Origin: Haloferax marinum | GTDB taxonomy: Archaea > Halobacteriota > Halobacteria > Halobacteriales > Haloferacaceae | Assembly: GCF_009674625.1 (NCBI RefSeq) | Contig: NZ_WKJQ01000001.1 | Coordinates: 1,736,001 to 1,800,000 of the forward strand | DNA: 64,000 nt | Direction of reading: 5' to 3' | Shown: in pieces, positions 26,564 through 35,344 of the stretch | Layout: each line of letters opens with the position of its first letter | Numbering within the stretch: position 1 is the stretch's first letter | The notes under the pieces: model-generated | The model's database searches: none | The model's input: only the letters and a program-made list of their open reading frames with translations | What the model was told of the DNA's origin: nothing | Made by a program: the position numbers and the translations under genes

Positions 26564-27603
26564 GCGAGGTACTCACAGCGGGCGTCGTCGGCGGGTCCGG
26601 ATTCACCGGCGGCGAACTGCTTCGCTTGCTCGATGGCCACCCGAACTTCGACATCGAACAGGCCACGAGTCGCTCCTACGAGCGCAAGACCGTCGGCCAC
26701 GTCCACCCGAACCTTCGTCACCTCGACCTGCGTTTTACCTCTCCTGAGGACCTCGAATCCGTGGACGTCCTCTTTACGGCGACGCCCCACGGCGTCTCGA
26801 TGGAACACATCGACGCGTTTCAGGAGGCCGCAGATACGGTCGTCGACCTCTCGGCCGACTTCCGTCTCTCCGAAGAAGCACAGTACGACCAGTGGTACGA
26901 CGGGCACGTCTGCCCCGAGTATCTCGAGAAGTCGGAGTACGCGCTCCCCGAACTCAATCGGGAAAATCTGCCCGGCGCGGACCTCATCGCGGCGGGTGGA
27001 TGTAACGCGACGGCGACGATTCTCGGTCTCAAACCCCTCTTCGACGCCGACATCCTCTCGGGCGACGAGCAGGTCGTCGTCGACGTGAAAGTCGGGTCGT
27101 CGGAGGGCGGCGCGGGCGCGAGTAAGGCGTCCTCACACGCCGAGCGCTCCGGTATCGTCCGCCCCTACGCGCCGACCGGTCACCGCCACGAGGCGGAAAT
27201 CGAGGAGTATCTCGGCCTCTCTGTCTCCTTTACCGTCCACGCGGTGGACATGGTCCGCGGTGCGGCGGCGACCTGTCACGTCTTCCCCGACGGACCAGTG
27301 TCGAAAGGCGACATGTGGAAGGCCTTCCGTGGCTCGTACGGCGACGAACCCTTCATGCGTACCGTCGCGGGCGGCGGTGGCGTCTACCGCTACCCCGAAC
27401 CGAAGTCGGTCGCAGGAACGAACTTCGGCGAGGTCGGCTTCGAAATCGACCCCACGAACCGCCGACTGGTCGTCTTCTCGGCCATCGACAACATGATGAA
27501 AGGCTCGGCCGGGCAGGCGGTCCACGCCGCCAACATCGCCCTCGACCTGGAGGAGACGGCCGGCCTCGACTTCACCGGCTTCCACCCGATTGGCTCTCCC
27601 TAA
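26560..27603 (+). CDS. argC: N-acetyl-gamma-glutamyl-phosphate / LysW-gamma-glutamyl-phosphate reductase
   Basis: A 347-residue NADPH-dependent reductase that converts the LysW-bound acyl phosphate to the semialdehyde. The Rossmann motif is GVVGGSGFTGGELL (8-21) and the catalytic cysteine is C148 in AAGGCNATATI. The substrate-site His block is PYAPTGHRHEAEIEEYL. GTG 26560 overlaps the end of argX (GTGA), so I prefer it to upstream in-frame codons. The adjacent kinase and aminotransferase complete the ornithine branch. Confidence 0.95.
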   Translation: MSEVLTAGVVGGSGFTGGELLRLLDGHPNFDIEQATSRSYERKTVGHVHPNLRHLDLRFTSPEDLESVDVLFTATPHGVSMEHIDAFQEAADTVVDLSADFRLSEEAQYDQWYDGHVCPEYLEKSEYALPELNRENLPGADLIAAGGCNATATILGLKPLFDADILSGDEQVVVDVKVGSSEGGAGASKASSHAERSGIVRPYAPTGHRHEAEIEEYLGLSVSFTVHAVDMVRGAAATCHVFPDGPVSKGDMWKAFRGSYGDEPFMRTVAGGGGVYRYPEPKSVAGTNFGEVGFEIDPTNRRLVVFSAIDNMMKGSAGQAVHAANIALDLEETAGLDFTGFHPIGSP

Positions 27604-27674
27604 ACCACCGTCCCCGAACACACCATTTCCAGACTATCGACCATACCCAGACTGACCACCGTACCACACTGACT

Positions 27675-28604
27675 ATGACAGGATACACACGCGAGGAACT
27701 ACTCGCGGCACACGAACAGCTCGTCGACAACGACGCGAATCTCATCGCAGATGGTGGCAAAGAACCACCAGTCGTCGTCAAAATCGGCGGCGCGAAAGCT
27801 GTCGACCCCGAGGGTGCCGTCGCAGACGTCGCACACCTCGTCGCCAACGGAACCGACGTCGTCGTCGTCCACGGCGGGTCGACCGCCGTCGACGAGACGC
27901 TCGAAGAACTCGGCGAGGAACCGACCTACGTCGAGTCACCCTCTGGTATCACCGGCCGTTTCACCGACGAGCGCACCATGGAGGTGTTCTCGATGGTGAT
28001 GCCGGGCAAACTCAACACCGACCTCACGGCGCTGTTCCGCGAGGCTGGCGTCGATGCGCTCGGCCTCTCCGGCGTCGACGGTGGTCTCCTCACCGGCCCG
28101 CGCAAGTCGGCAGTTCGCGTCGTCGAGAACGGCAAGAAGAAGATAAAACGCGGCGACCACTCCGGGAAGATTACCTCGGTGAACGCGTCGCTCCTCGAAA
28201 CCCTTCTCGACGGTGGCTACACGCCAATTGTCACCGTCCCGATGCTCGCCGACGACGGCGTCCCTGTCAACGCCGACGCCGACCGTGCCGCCGCGGCAGT
28301 CGCGGGCGCACTCGGCGCGAAACTCGTCGTCCTCACCGACGTGAAGGGCGTCTACGCCGACCCCGACGACGAGTCGACGCTCATCGAGACGGCCGACACG
28401 CCCGACGAGTTCGACGCACTCGAAGCGGCCGCAGAAGGCTTCATGACGAAGAAAGTCATGGCCGCGAAAGAGGCGCTCGACGGCGGGGCCGCAGAGGTCA
28501 TCGTCTCGGACGCGAACCTGAACGACCCCATCGTGACGGCGCTCAACGGCGGCGGCACGCACGTGACGCCCGGCGCGCTGGTCGAAGCGGAGGAGGCAAA
28601 ATGA
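27675..28604 (+). CDS. argB: acetylglutamate / LysW-glutamate kinase
   Basis: A 309-residue amino-acid kinase that phosphorylates the gamma-carboxyl of LysW-bound glutamate. The core shows VVVKIGGAKAVDP (33-45), VVVVHGGSTAVDETL, the NTDLTALFREAGVDALGLSG region, and the nucleotide-site blocks VPVNADADRAAAAVAG and LVVLTDVKGVYADPDD. It is longer than bacterial ArgB by a 30-residue N-terminal helix. ATG 27675 was chosen since the preceding 70 bp are AT-richer and non-coding. Its TGA overlaps a 21-codon mini-ORF leading into argD. Confidence 0.94.
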   Translation: MTGYTREELLAAHEQLVDNDANLIADGGKEPPVVVKIGGAKAVDPEGAVADVAHLVANGTDVVVVHGGSTAVDETLEELGEEPTYVESPSGITGRFTDERTMEVFSMVMPGKLNTDLTALFREAGVDALGLSGVDGGLLTGPRKSAVRVVENGKKKIKRGDHSGKITSVNASLLETLLDGGYTPIVTVPMLADDGVPVNADADRAAAAVAGALGAKLVVLTDVKGVYADPDDESTLIETADTPDEFDALEAAAEGFMTKKVMAAKEALDGGAAEVIVSDANLNDPIVTALNGGGTHVTPGALVEAEEAK

Positions 28605-28666
28605 CTTCTGTCTCACGCTCCGCGCGCGACAACGTCACAGCGTTCACCGGAGGTGAGCCACTGTGA
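28601..28666 (+). CDS. 21-codon mini-ORF bridging argB and argD
   Basis: ATG 28601 overlaps the argB stop (ATGA) and the mini-ORF ends in a TGA that overlaps the argD start (GTGA). The peptide would be MTSVSRSARDNVTAF plus TGGEPL. GGAGGTGA, a strong Shine-Dalgarno sequence, lies inside it about 8 nt before the argD GTG. Exact overlap at both ends suggests termination-reinitiation coupling. It is also possible that the overlaps are accidental. Confidence 0.4.
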   Translation: MTSVSRSARDNVTAFTGGEPL

Positions 28667-29802
28667 CTGGTGGCTTCGTCTTCTCCGAGAAACCCATCAC
28701 CATCGAATCCGGTGAGGGACCGTATCTCTACTCGGACGACGGAACCGAGTATCTCGACTTCGGCGCGAGTTACGCCGTCGCGGCGCTCGGCCACTCACAC
28801 CCCGCGGTTACCTCCGCGATTCAAGAACAGGCCGCGAAGCTGACCTACGTGCAGGCGTCGTATCCCGTCGAGGTTCGCACCGAGTTGTACGAAAAGCTCG
28901 CGGCGCTCGCGCCCGGCGACATCGAGAACGTCTGGCTCTGTAACTCCGGCACCGAAGCGAACGAAGCGGCGATGAAGTTCGCGCGGTCGGCGACCGGTCG
29001 CCAGAAGATTATCGCTACGAAGCGCGCGTTCCACGGCCGTACCCTCGGTTCGCTCGCGCTCACGTGGAAACAGAAGTACAAGAAACCGTACGAACCAGTC
29101 GCTGGCGGCGTGGAGTTCGTCACCTACGGCGACGAGGAGGAGTTGGCCGAGGCTATCGACGACGAGACGGCCGCCGTCTTCCTCGAACCGATTCAGGGCG
29201 AAGGTGGCATCAACCCCGCCACCGCCGAGTATCTCCAGACCGCGCGCGACCTGACCGAAGACGCGGGCGCGGCGCTCGTCTTCGACGAGATTCAGACCGG
29301 TATCGGTCGCACTGGGTCACTCTGGGCGTGCGAGAACGTCGGCGTCGTCCCCGACATCCTCACGAGCGCGAAAGGCATCGCCAACGGCCTGCCCCTCGGT
29401 GCGACGCTCTGTTCCGACTGGATTGCCGACGGTGCGGCCTCTCACGGGTCGACGTTCTCCGGCGGCCCAGTGGTCTGTGCGGCGGCCAACGCCACCCTCG
29501 ACACCATCGTCGAACAGGACATCCCCGGACACGCTGCTGAGATTGGCGACTATCTCACGAGCGAACTCGAAGCAGCAGTCGAAACGCACGACCTGCCAGT
29601 CCGCGAGGTTCGCGGTGACGGCCTGATGATTGGCGTCGAGGTCAAGCGCGGTGCGAATCGGACGCTGAAGCACCTCGCACTGTCCGAGCAACTGCTCGCA
29701 CTTCCGGCGGGTCGGACCGTCGTTCGGTTCCTCCCGCCGCTCGTCATCGACGAGGAACACGCGGACCGCGCGGTGGATGCGATGACGAACGTGTTGTCAT
29801 GA
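28663..29802 (+). CDS. argD: acetylornithine / LysW-ornithine aminotransferase
   Basis: A 379-residue PLP-dependent class III aminotransferase converting the LysW-bound semialdehyde to LysW-ornithine with glutamate as donor. Present are the cofactor block NSGTEANEAAMKFAR, AFHGRTLGSLALT, EPIQGEGGINPA, FDEIQTGIGRTGSLWA, and the PLP lysine in LTSAKGIANGLPLG. GTG 28663 follows an unusually strong Shine-Dalgarno sequence, rare in mostly leaderless haloarchaea, as expected for an internal operon gene. Its ATG-overlapping stop couples it to argE. Confidence 0.95.
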   Translation: MTGGFVFSEKPITIESGEGPYLYSDDGTEYLDFGASYAVAALGHSHPAVTSAIQEQAAKLTYVQASYPVEVRTELYEKLAALAPGDIENVWLCNSGTEANEAAMKFARSATGRQKIIATKRAFHGRTLGSLALTWKQKYKKPYEPVAGGVEFVTYGDEEELAEAIDDETAAVFLEPIQGEGGINPATAEYLQTARDLTEDAGAALVFDEIQTGIGRTGSLWACENVGVVPDILTSAKGIANGLPLGATLCSDWIADGAASHGSTFSGGPVVCAAANATLDTIVEQDIPGHAAEIGDYLTSELEAAVETHDLPVREVRGDGLMIGVEVKRGANRTLKHLALSEQLLALPAGRTVVRFLPPLVIDEEHADRAVDAMTNVLS

Positions 29803-30881
29803 ACGCTGGAACCGAACACGACGGCTACTCGGAGACGGACGCCGACCTCATCGCCGGAAGCGACTGGCCCGAAGCGCGTCGCCTCCTCTACGATATGGTC
29901 TCGACGCCCTCGGTGTCGGGTGAGGAGACGAACGCCGCCGAAGTGCTGAAAGCGTTCTTCGAAGCCCACGACCGCGAGGTGTGGATAGACGACGTCGGCA
30001 ACGTCAGGGCACCTGCCGACGACTCGGTGTTGCTCACGTCGCACATCGACACCGTCCCCGGACACATCCCCGTCAGAGTCGAAGACGGCGTCCTCTGGGG
30101 TCGCGGGAGCGTCGACGCGACCGGGCCGCTCTGTTCGATGGCCGCAGCAGCAATCGAGACGGGCGTCTCGTTCGTCGGCGTCGTCGGCGAGGAAACCTCT
30201 TCGCGCGGCGCGTGGCACCTCGTCGAGGACCGCGACGAACCCGACGCCGTCGTCAACGGCGAACCCTCTGGTTGGGACGGCGTCACCCTCGGCTACCGCG
30301 GGTTCCTCGACGGGACCTACGTCTCGACCAGTGAGTTGGGCCACTCCTCGCGTCCCGAAGACAACGCCATCCAGTCGGCCGTCGCGTGGTGGTCACGCGT
30401 CGCCGACTTCTTCGACGAAGAGTACGACGGCGTCTTCGACACGGTGACGACCAAGCCCGTCAACTTCGACGGCGGCCCCTCCGACGACGGACTCGCCGTC
30501 GAGGCGACGGTGGACGTGCAGTTCCGCGTCCCGCCGCGTCTCACTATCGACGACGTGCGCGAAGTCGCCGAAGGCGAACTCACTCGTGGCAGCGTCCACT
30601 GGAACAAGCCCATCCCGCCGGTGATGATGAGTCCGCGCACAGAAGTCGCGCGGGCGTTCCGCGTCGCCATCCGCGGTGCGGGCGCGAAACCTCGGTTACT
30701 TCGCAAGACCGGAACCAGCGACATGAACATCTTCGCCGGGACGTGGGACTGCCCGATGGCGACCTACGGCCCCGGCGACTCGGACCTCGACCACGCACCC
30801 GACGAACGCCTCGAACTCACCGAGTTCGACAGCTCAATCGACGTCCTGGTCGACGTCTGCGAGACGCTCGCCGAGGACTGA
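29799..30881 (+). CDS. argE: LysW-ornithine hydrolase / acetylornithine deacetylase (M20 family)
   Basis: A 360-residue zinc-dependent M20 amidohydrolase (LysK/ArgE type) that releases ornithine from the LysW carrier, regenerating it. Metal and catalytic motifs are seen in VLLTSHIDTVPGHIPV, GRGSVDATGPLCSM, VGVVGEETSSRGAWHLV, and the late KTGTSDMNIFAG. The dimerisation lid occupies about residues 160-260. It overlaps argD by 4 bp and is followed, 36 bp on, by argF. Confidence 0.93.
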   Translation: MNAGTEHDGYSETDADLIAGSDWPEARRLLYDMVSTPSVSGEETNAAEVLKAFFEAHDREVWIDDVGNVRAPADDSVLLTSHIDTVPGHIPVRVEDGVLWGRGSVDATGPLCSMAAAAIETGVSFVGVVGEETSSRGAWHLVEDRDEPDAVVNGEPSGWDGVTLGYRGFLDGTYVSTSELGHSSRPEDNAIQSAVAWWSRVADFFDEEYDGVFDTVTTKPVNFDGGPSDDGLAVEATVDVQFRVPPRLTIDDVREVAEGELTRGSVHWNKPIPPVMMSPRTEVARAFRVAIRGAGAKPRLLRKTGTSDMNIFAGTWDCPMATYGPGDSDLDHAPDERLELTEFDSSIDVLVDVCETLAED

Positions 30882-30917
30882 GAGACAGAACGAACAGGAG
30901 ACACGACACACGACACA

Positions 30918-31817
30918 ATGCTCGAAACGACACACTTCACCGACATCGACGACATCAGCGCATCGGAGTTAGACCGCGTCCTCACCCGCGCCGCCGACCT
31001 CAAATCCGGCGCCGACGAGACGCGACTGTCCCGAGCGACGCTGGCGATGCTCTTCGAGAAACCGAGTACGCGGACGCGTGTCTCCTTCGAGACGGGTATG
31101 ACACAGTTGGGCGGCCACGCCCTGTTCCTCGGCCCCGAAGACATCCAACTCGGCCACGGCGAACCGCTCTCAGACACGGCCCGAGTGCTCGGCCGCTACG
31201 GCGACGCCATCATGGTTCGCCTGTTCGAACACGCCGACCTGCTGGAAATCGCCGAACACTCCGACGCTCCGGTCATCAACGGCCTGACCGACGACGCCCA
31301 CCCCTGCCAGACGCTCGCCGACCTGCTCACCATCCAGGAACACGTCGGCCCGTTCGACGAGGTACAGGCGGCGTGGGTCGGCGACGGCAACAACGTCGGC
31401 CAGTCGTTCGTCAAAGGCTGTGCGATGGCCGGCGTCGACCTGACGGTTGCGACGCCCGAAGGCTACGCGATGGACGACGAGGTCATCGCGCAGGCCGCCG
31501 AACTCGGCCAGGCACCGACAGTGACGACTGACCCCCACGAAGCAATCGACGGGGCCGACGTCGTCTACACCGACGTCTGGATATCGATGGGCCAAGAGAG
31601 CCAGCGTCACGAGAAACTCCAGGCGTTCGAAGGGTTCCAACTCAACGAGAGCCTGCTCGAAGGCAGCGACGCGAAGGTGATGCACTGTCTGCCCGCCCAC
31701 CGCGGCGAAGAGATTACCGGCGACGTGCTCGAAGGCGACCGGTCTATCGTCTGGGACCAAGCGGAGAACCGCCTGCACGCCCAGAAAGGTCTCATCGTCG
31801 AGTTACTCGAAAACTGA
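30918..31817 (+). CDS. argF: ornithine carbamoyltransferase
   Basis: A 299-residue transcarbamoylase making citrulline from ornithine and carbamoyl phosphate. The carbamoyl-phosphate motif is FEKPSTRTRVSFETG (S50-T-R-T-R54), followed by HPCQTLADLLT, the ornithine-binding SMGQ block (VWISMGQE) and HCLPAHRGEE with the catalytic Cys. The last gene of the cluster: with argG and argH at the other end it closes a full glutamate-to-arginine route. Carbamoyl-phosphate synthase is outside the window. Confidence 0.97.
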   Translation: MLETTHFTDIDDISASELDRVLTRAADLKSGADETRLSRATLAMLFEKPSTRTRVSFETGMTQLGGHALFLGPEDIQLGHGEPLSDTARVLGRYGDAIMVRLFEHADLLEIAEHSDAPVINGLTDDAHPCQTLADLLTIQEHVGPFDEVQAAWVGDGNNVGQSFVKGCAMAGVDLTVATPEGYAMDDEVIAQAAELGQAPTVTTDPHEAIDGADVVYTDVWISMGQESQRHEKLQAFEGFQLNESLLEGSDAKVMHCLPAHRGEEITGDVLEGDRSIVWDQAENRLHAQKGLIVELLEN

Positions 31818-31838
31818 GGCCGAACGTCCGCGTTCGGG

Positions 31839-32303
31839 CTACACTTCTGCGCCGGTTCCACCTTCCGCCTCGGTCGGGGCCGCAGACGGAATGAGACCGA
31901 GTTGCCGCATCGTTCCGTAGTAGTCGAAAGCGTCCCACTGTTCTGCGATTTTGTCACCCTCGAATCGGTAGATGCTGATACCGCTCGAGCGCCAGTGGTT
32001 CCCCGTCGGTTCCGTGGTGAGGTACGACGGCGCCTCGTTCGTCCCTTCGAGCGTGTACCGAACGGCGACTCGGTCGCCGGCAGCGAACATATCGTCGATG
32101 GTAAATTCGAGGTCCGGGGCCCCGTCGAGGGCCGCCTGAACGATTCCTTTGAAACCTTCGAGGTCGTGGTCACCCATCGGGTCGTGCATGGCGTAGTCCT
32201 CGGTCGCCATTTCGTCGAAGGCCGCCGGGTCGCGGTTGTTCCACATCTTCTCTTCGACGTGTCTAATCGTCGCCTTCATCTCGGGTGTTGGAATTGGCTC
32301 CAT
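31839..32303 (-). CDS. SnoaL-like / ester cyclase family protein (NTF2 fold)
   Basis: A 154-residue protein of the NTF2-like SnoaL/ester cyclase group: an N-terminal helix (MKATIRHVEEKMWNNRDPAAFDE), DYAMHDPMGDHDLEGFKGIVQAAL, DDMFAAGDRVAVRYTLEGT and ISIYRFEGDKIAEQWDAFDYYGTMRQLG. The fold encloses a hydrophobic pocket used by very different enzymes, so no substrate can be named. It is convergent with argF, with a 21-bp gap, and ATG 32303 has AT-rich sequence about 30-50 nt upstream on its strand. Confidence 0.82.
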   Translation of the reverse strand: MEPIPTPEMKATIRHVEEKMWNNRDPAAFDEMATEDYAMHDPMGDHDLEGFKGIVQAALDGAPDLEFTIDDMFAAGDRVAVRYTLEGTNEAPSYLTTEPTGNHWRSSGISIYRFEGDKIAEQWDAFDYYGTMRQLGLIPSAAPTEAEGGTGAEV

Positions 32304-32421
32304 CTCGGTTCACCAAGTGCTAGAACCACGCGAAATAACATAGAATATTTGTCACGTTCTGTGGTTATTCACGACGGGCAGACAGTTTCGTCGAAAAAGA
32401 CGGGCCGTCCGGTCGATGTCC

Positions 32422-32886
32422 TTACAGAGTGCGTTCGAGCGTCGGGTACACGAGTCCGAGGACGGCACCGAAGACGAGGTGGCCGACGAGACTCGTCGTG
32501 TTGATATTCGGGAGTGGCGGGTTCGCTGGCGACCCGACGGCACCGAGCCAGACGGGCATGACGAGGACGGCGAGGGCGACCCAGAGGACGACACCGTAGG
32601 CGACGCCGACGCCGACCGATTTGATCGTCGAGTCGAGGGTGACGACGCCCGCGAGAGCGGCGAAGCCGACACCGAGTATCGCACCGTGGGCGACGTGAAT
32701 CGTGAATCCAGCGGCACCGCCCGTGAGCGCGTACATCGACGGGATGGCGACTTCGAGGACGGGTCGCATCTGGACCACCATCAGCGCCCCCATGACGACG
32801 GCGGCGAGGGCACCGGCGACGACGCCTGCTTGCCACGATTGGGTTGTTGTCGACTCGATTCGTGCGGAGACTGTTTCTGACGCCAT
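32422..32886 (-). CDS. four-TM membrane protein, unknown function
   Basis: A 154-residue protein with four TM segments: about 20-40 (AGVVAGALAAVVMGALMVVQM), 62-85 (THVAHGAILGVGFAALAGVV), 93-115 (VGVGVAYGVVLWVALAVLVMP) and 133-150 (LVGHLVFGAVLGLVYPTL). Conserved His residues sit in or near two of the helices. Similar haloarchaeal proteins are often mislabelled as histidine kinases; no kinase domain is present. It lies between the SnoaL-like gene and the divergent helicase gene. Confidence 0.75.
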   Translation of the reverse strand: MASETVSARIESTTTQSWQAGVVAGALAAVVMGALMVVQMRPVLEVAIPSMYALTGGAAGFTIHVAHGAILGVGFAALAGVVTLDSTIKSVGVGVAYGVVLWVALAVLVMPVWLGAVGSPANPPLPNINTTSLVGHLVFGAVLGLVYPTLERTL

Positions 32887-33064
32887 GTCTCTGCGGACAT
32901 CGGCAACCCAAATAATGGTCTCTCGGGCGGGTGTGACTGCCGCATAGCGGGGATACGATTATATCAGAAGACTCGCGTCTGGCGAAACGGTCCACGCTCG
33001 CGCCTCGAATCAGACCGGGGTATCCCTCCGAGACTTTTAATCAGATGGCGGCCGAGAACCGTTC

Positions 33065-35269
33065 GTGGCCCACGCCAACGACGCAAGCGACGACAGCGAC
33101 TCGGAGAGAGCGTGGCGCTTCTTCCCGTACGACGACCCCTACCCGAACCAGGAGGCGGCGATGTCGGGCATCGCCGACGCCCTCGACGACGAACGCAACG
33201 TCCTCCTCGAAGGCGCGACGGGGACGGGAAAGACGATTTCGGCGCTCGTGCCGGCGCTCGAATACGCCCGCGAGCACGACAAGACGGTGGTCATCACGAC
33301 CAACGTCCACCAGCAGATGCGGCAGTTCATCGAAGACGCACGGGCGATTACCCGCCGCGAACCCATCCGAGCGGTGGTGTTCCGTGGGAAGTCCTCGATG
33401 TGCCACATCGAAGTTGGGTTCCAAGAGTGCCAGACCCTCCGCGATACGACGCGAAGCATCGTCGAAAAGGAGTCCGACAAGGCGGAACTCTCGGAACAGG
33501 CCGAGACGCTCCTCGACCGGATGCGCGACGGCGAGTCCGGCGCAGGGGAGGCCCGAACCGCCGTCACGAACGAACTCGACACCATCGACGACGAGTTAGA
33601 CCAGTTGAAAGAGGGCAACTACTGCGAACACTACTACAACAACCTCACGCAGAACACCGACGACTTCTTCCAGTGGTTGTTCGACGACGTGCGGACGCCC
33701 GACGAAATCTTCGAACACGCCGGCCGGCAGAAGCTCTGTGGCTACGAACTGCTGAAAGAGGGGATGGAAGGCGTCGACCTCGTGGTCTGTAACTACCACC
33801 ACCTGCTCGACCCGATGATTCGCGAGCAGTTCTTCCGCTGGTTAGACCGCGACGCCGACGACATCATCACCGTCTTCGACGAGGCGCACAACATCGAGGG
33901 GGCGGCCCGTGACCACGCGAGTCGCGCCCTCACCGAGAACACCCTCGAGAGTGCGATGAACGAGTTAGAAGAGGTCGACGACTCACGGGCAGAGAGCGCC
34001 CGCAACGTCGTCGGGACGTTTCTCGACGCCCTCCGAGAGAGCTACGACGAGGCGTTCGGGTTCGGTGAGCGCGAGCAGGTGGGCGAGAACTGGTACGACC
34101 TCTCTATCGCCAGTCAGGGCCGCCGCGACGACCTGACGATGCAGTTCCTCCGGTCGTACGAAGGCCGAGGTATCGACGTGGAAGCCGAACTCGCACTCCA
34201 GTTGGGCAAACGCCTCGACGAACAGTACGAAGACGAGTACAAGAACGGCGACGCGACGACGCGAAAGGAGTGTCAAACCCTGCAGGCGGCCGGATTCATC
34301 GCCGACTGGATGGAGATGGGTGACGAACTCGGTCGGCACCCGATGCTGTCGGTGCGGCGTGACGGCGGCACCGAAGAGATATACGGCCGTGCCGAACTCT
34401 ACACTTGCATCCCCCGCGACGTCACCCGCGAGTTGTTCGAGGAAGTCCACGCGAGCATCCTGATGTCGGCGACGTTGCGGCCGTTCGACGTGACAGAAGA
34501 GACGCTCGGCCTCGAAAAGCCGGTGACGATGGCCTACGGCCTCGAATATCCCGAGCAGAACCGCCGGACGTTCGCCGTCTCGCTCCCGGCACTGTTCTCT
34601 TCCGAACGCGACGACCCAGCGACACAGGAGACCATCGAGCAGTTGCTCGTGGACGCAGCACGCTTCACACCGGGCAACACGCTCGTGTTCTTCCCGTCGT
34701 ACGCCGAGGCCGAACGCTACCACGAACGACTGCGAGGCAACCCCGCGGCCGACTTCGACTTCTTCTTGGACGAACCGGGTGTCCGGGCCGAAGAAGCACG
34801 ACAGGAGTTCGTCGGCAAGGACAACGCAGTGCTCCTCACGTCGCTGTGGGGGACGCTCGCCGAGGGCGTGAGTTTCGACGGCGACGACGCACGAACCGTC
34901 GTCGTCGTGGGCGTCCCGTACCCACACCTCTCGGAGCGCCTCGAAGCAGTCCAAGACGCGTACGACCGCATCTACCGCGGCAAGAAGGAGGCAGGATGGC
35001 GCTACGCCGTCGAGATTCCGACCATCCGCAAGACCAGACAGGCGCTCGGCCGGGTCATTCGCTCGCCCGACGACTTCGGGGTGCGCATCCTCGCGGACAA
35101 ACGCTACACGCGTGAGAGTTCGTCGATGGGGAAGTACGGCGTTCGCGGGTCGTTCCCCGTCGAAGAGCGGGCCGAGATGGTCGATATCTCACCGACGAAA
35201 CTCAAGTTCGCGATGCTGAACTTCTACAACGACCACGACGCCTACGACGGCGACCCACCGCGCCCGTAA
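33065..35269 (+). CDS. XPD/Rad3-type Fe-S DNA helicase
   Basis: A 734-residue superfamily 2 helicase. Walker A is EGATGTGKT (49-57) and the DEAH box is D272-E-A-H275. Four cysteines (C113, C122, C187, C225) sit between motifs I and II at XPD-like spacing and probably bind a [4Fe-4S] cluster. The C-terminal motifs include LLTSLWGTLAEGVSFDG and QALGRVIRSPDDFGVRILAD. Such enzymes unwind DNA 5' to 3' in repair or replication-linked processing. Start GTG 33065 is supported by CTTTTAA at 33034-33040. An out-of-frame ATG at 33045 is ignored. Confidence 0.93.
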   Translation: MAHANDASDDSDSERAWRFFPYDDPYPNQEAAMSGIADALDDERNVLLEGATGTGKTISALVPALEYAREHDKTVVITTNVHQQMRQFIEDARAITRREPIRAVVFRGKSSMCHIEVGFQECQTLRDTTRSIVEKESDKAELSEQAETLLDRMRDGESGAGEARTAVTNELDTIDDELDQLKEGNYCEHYYNNLTQNTDDFFQWLFDDVRTPDEIFEHAGRQKLCGYELLKEGMEGVDLVVCNYHHLLDPMIREQFFRWLDRDADDIITVFDEAHNIEGAARDHASRALTENTLESAMNELEEVDDSRAESARNVVGTFLDALRESYDEAFGFGEREQVGENWYDLSIASQGRRDDLTMQFLRSYEGRGIDVEAELALQLGKRLDEQYEDEYKNGDATTRKECQTLQAAGFIADWMEMGDELGRHPMLSVRRDGGTEEIYGRAELYTCIPRDVTRELFEEVHASILMSATLRPFDVTEETLGLEKPVTMAYGLEYPEQNRRTFAVSLPALFSSERDDPATQETIEQLLVDAARFTPGNTLVFFPSYAEAERYHERLRGNPAADFDFFLDEPGVRAEEARQEFVGKDNAVLLTSLWGTLAEGVSFDGDDARTVVVVGVPYPHLSERLEAVQDAYDRIYRGKKEAGWRYAVEIPTIRKTRQALGRVIRSPDDFGVRILADKRYTRESSSMGKYGVRGSFPVEERAEMVDISPTKLKFAMLNFYNDHDAYDGDPPRP

Positions 35270-35344
35270 TCGTCGCCACGAGGCGTCTTCCCTCCGACTC
35301 ACCTCGCCGAGAGATTCTTCCCTCTCCGAACCAACACATAGCCG

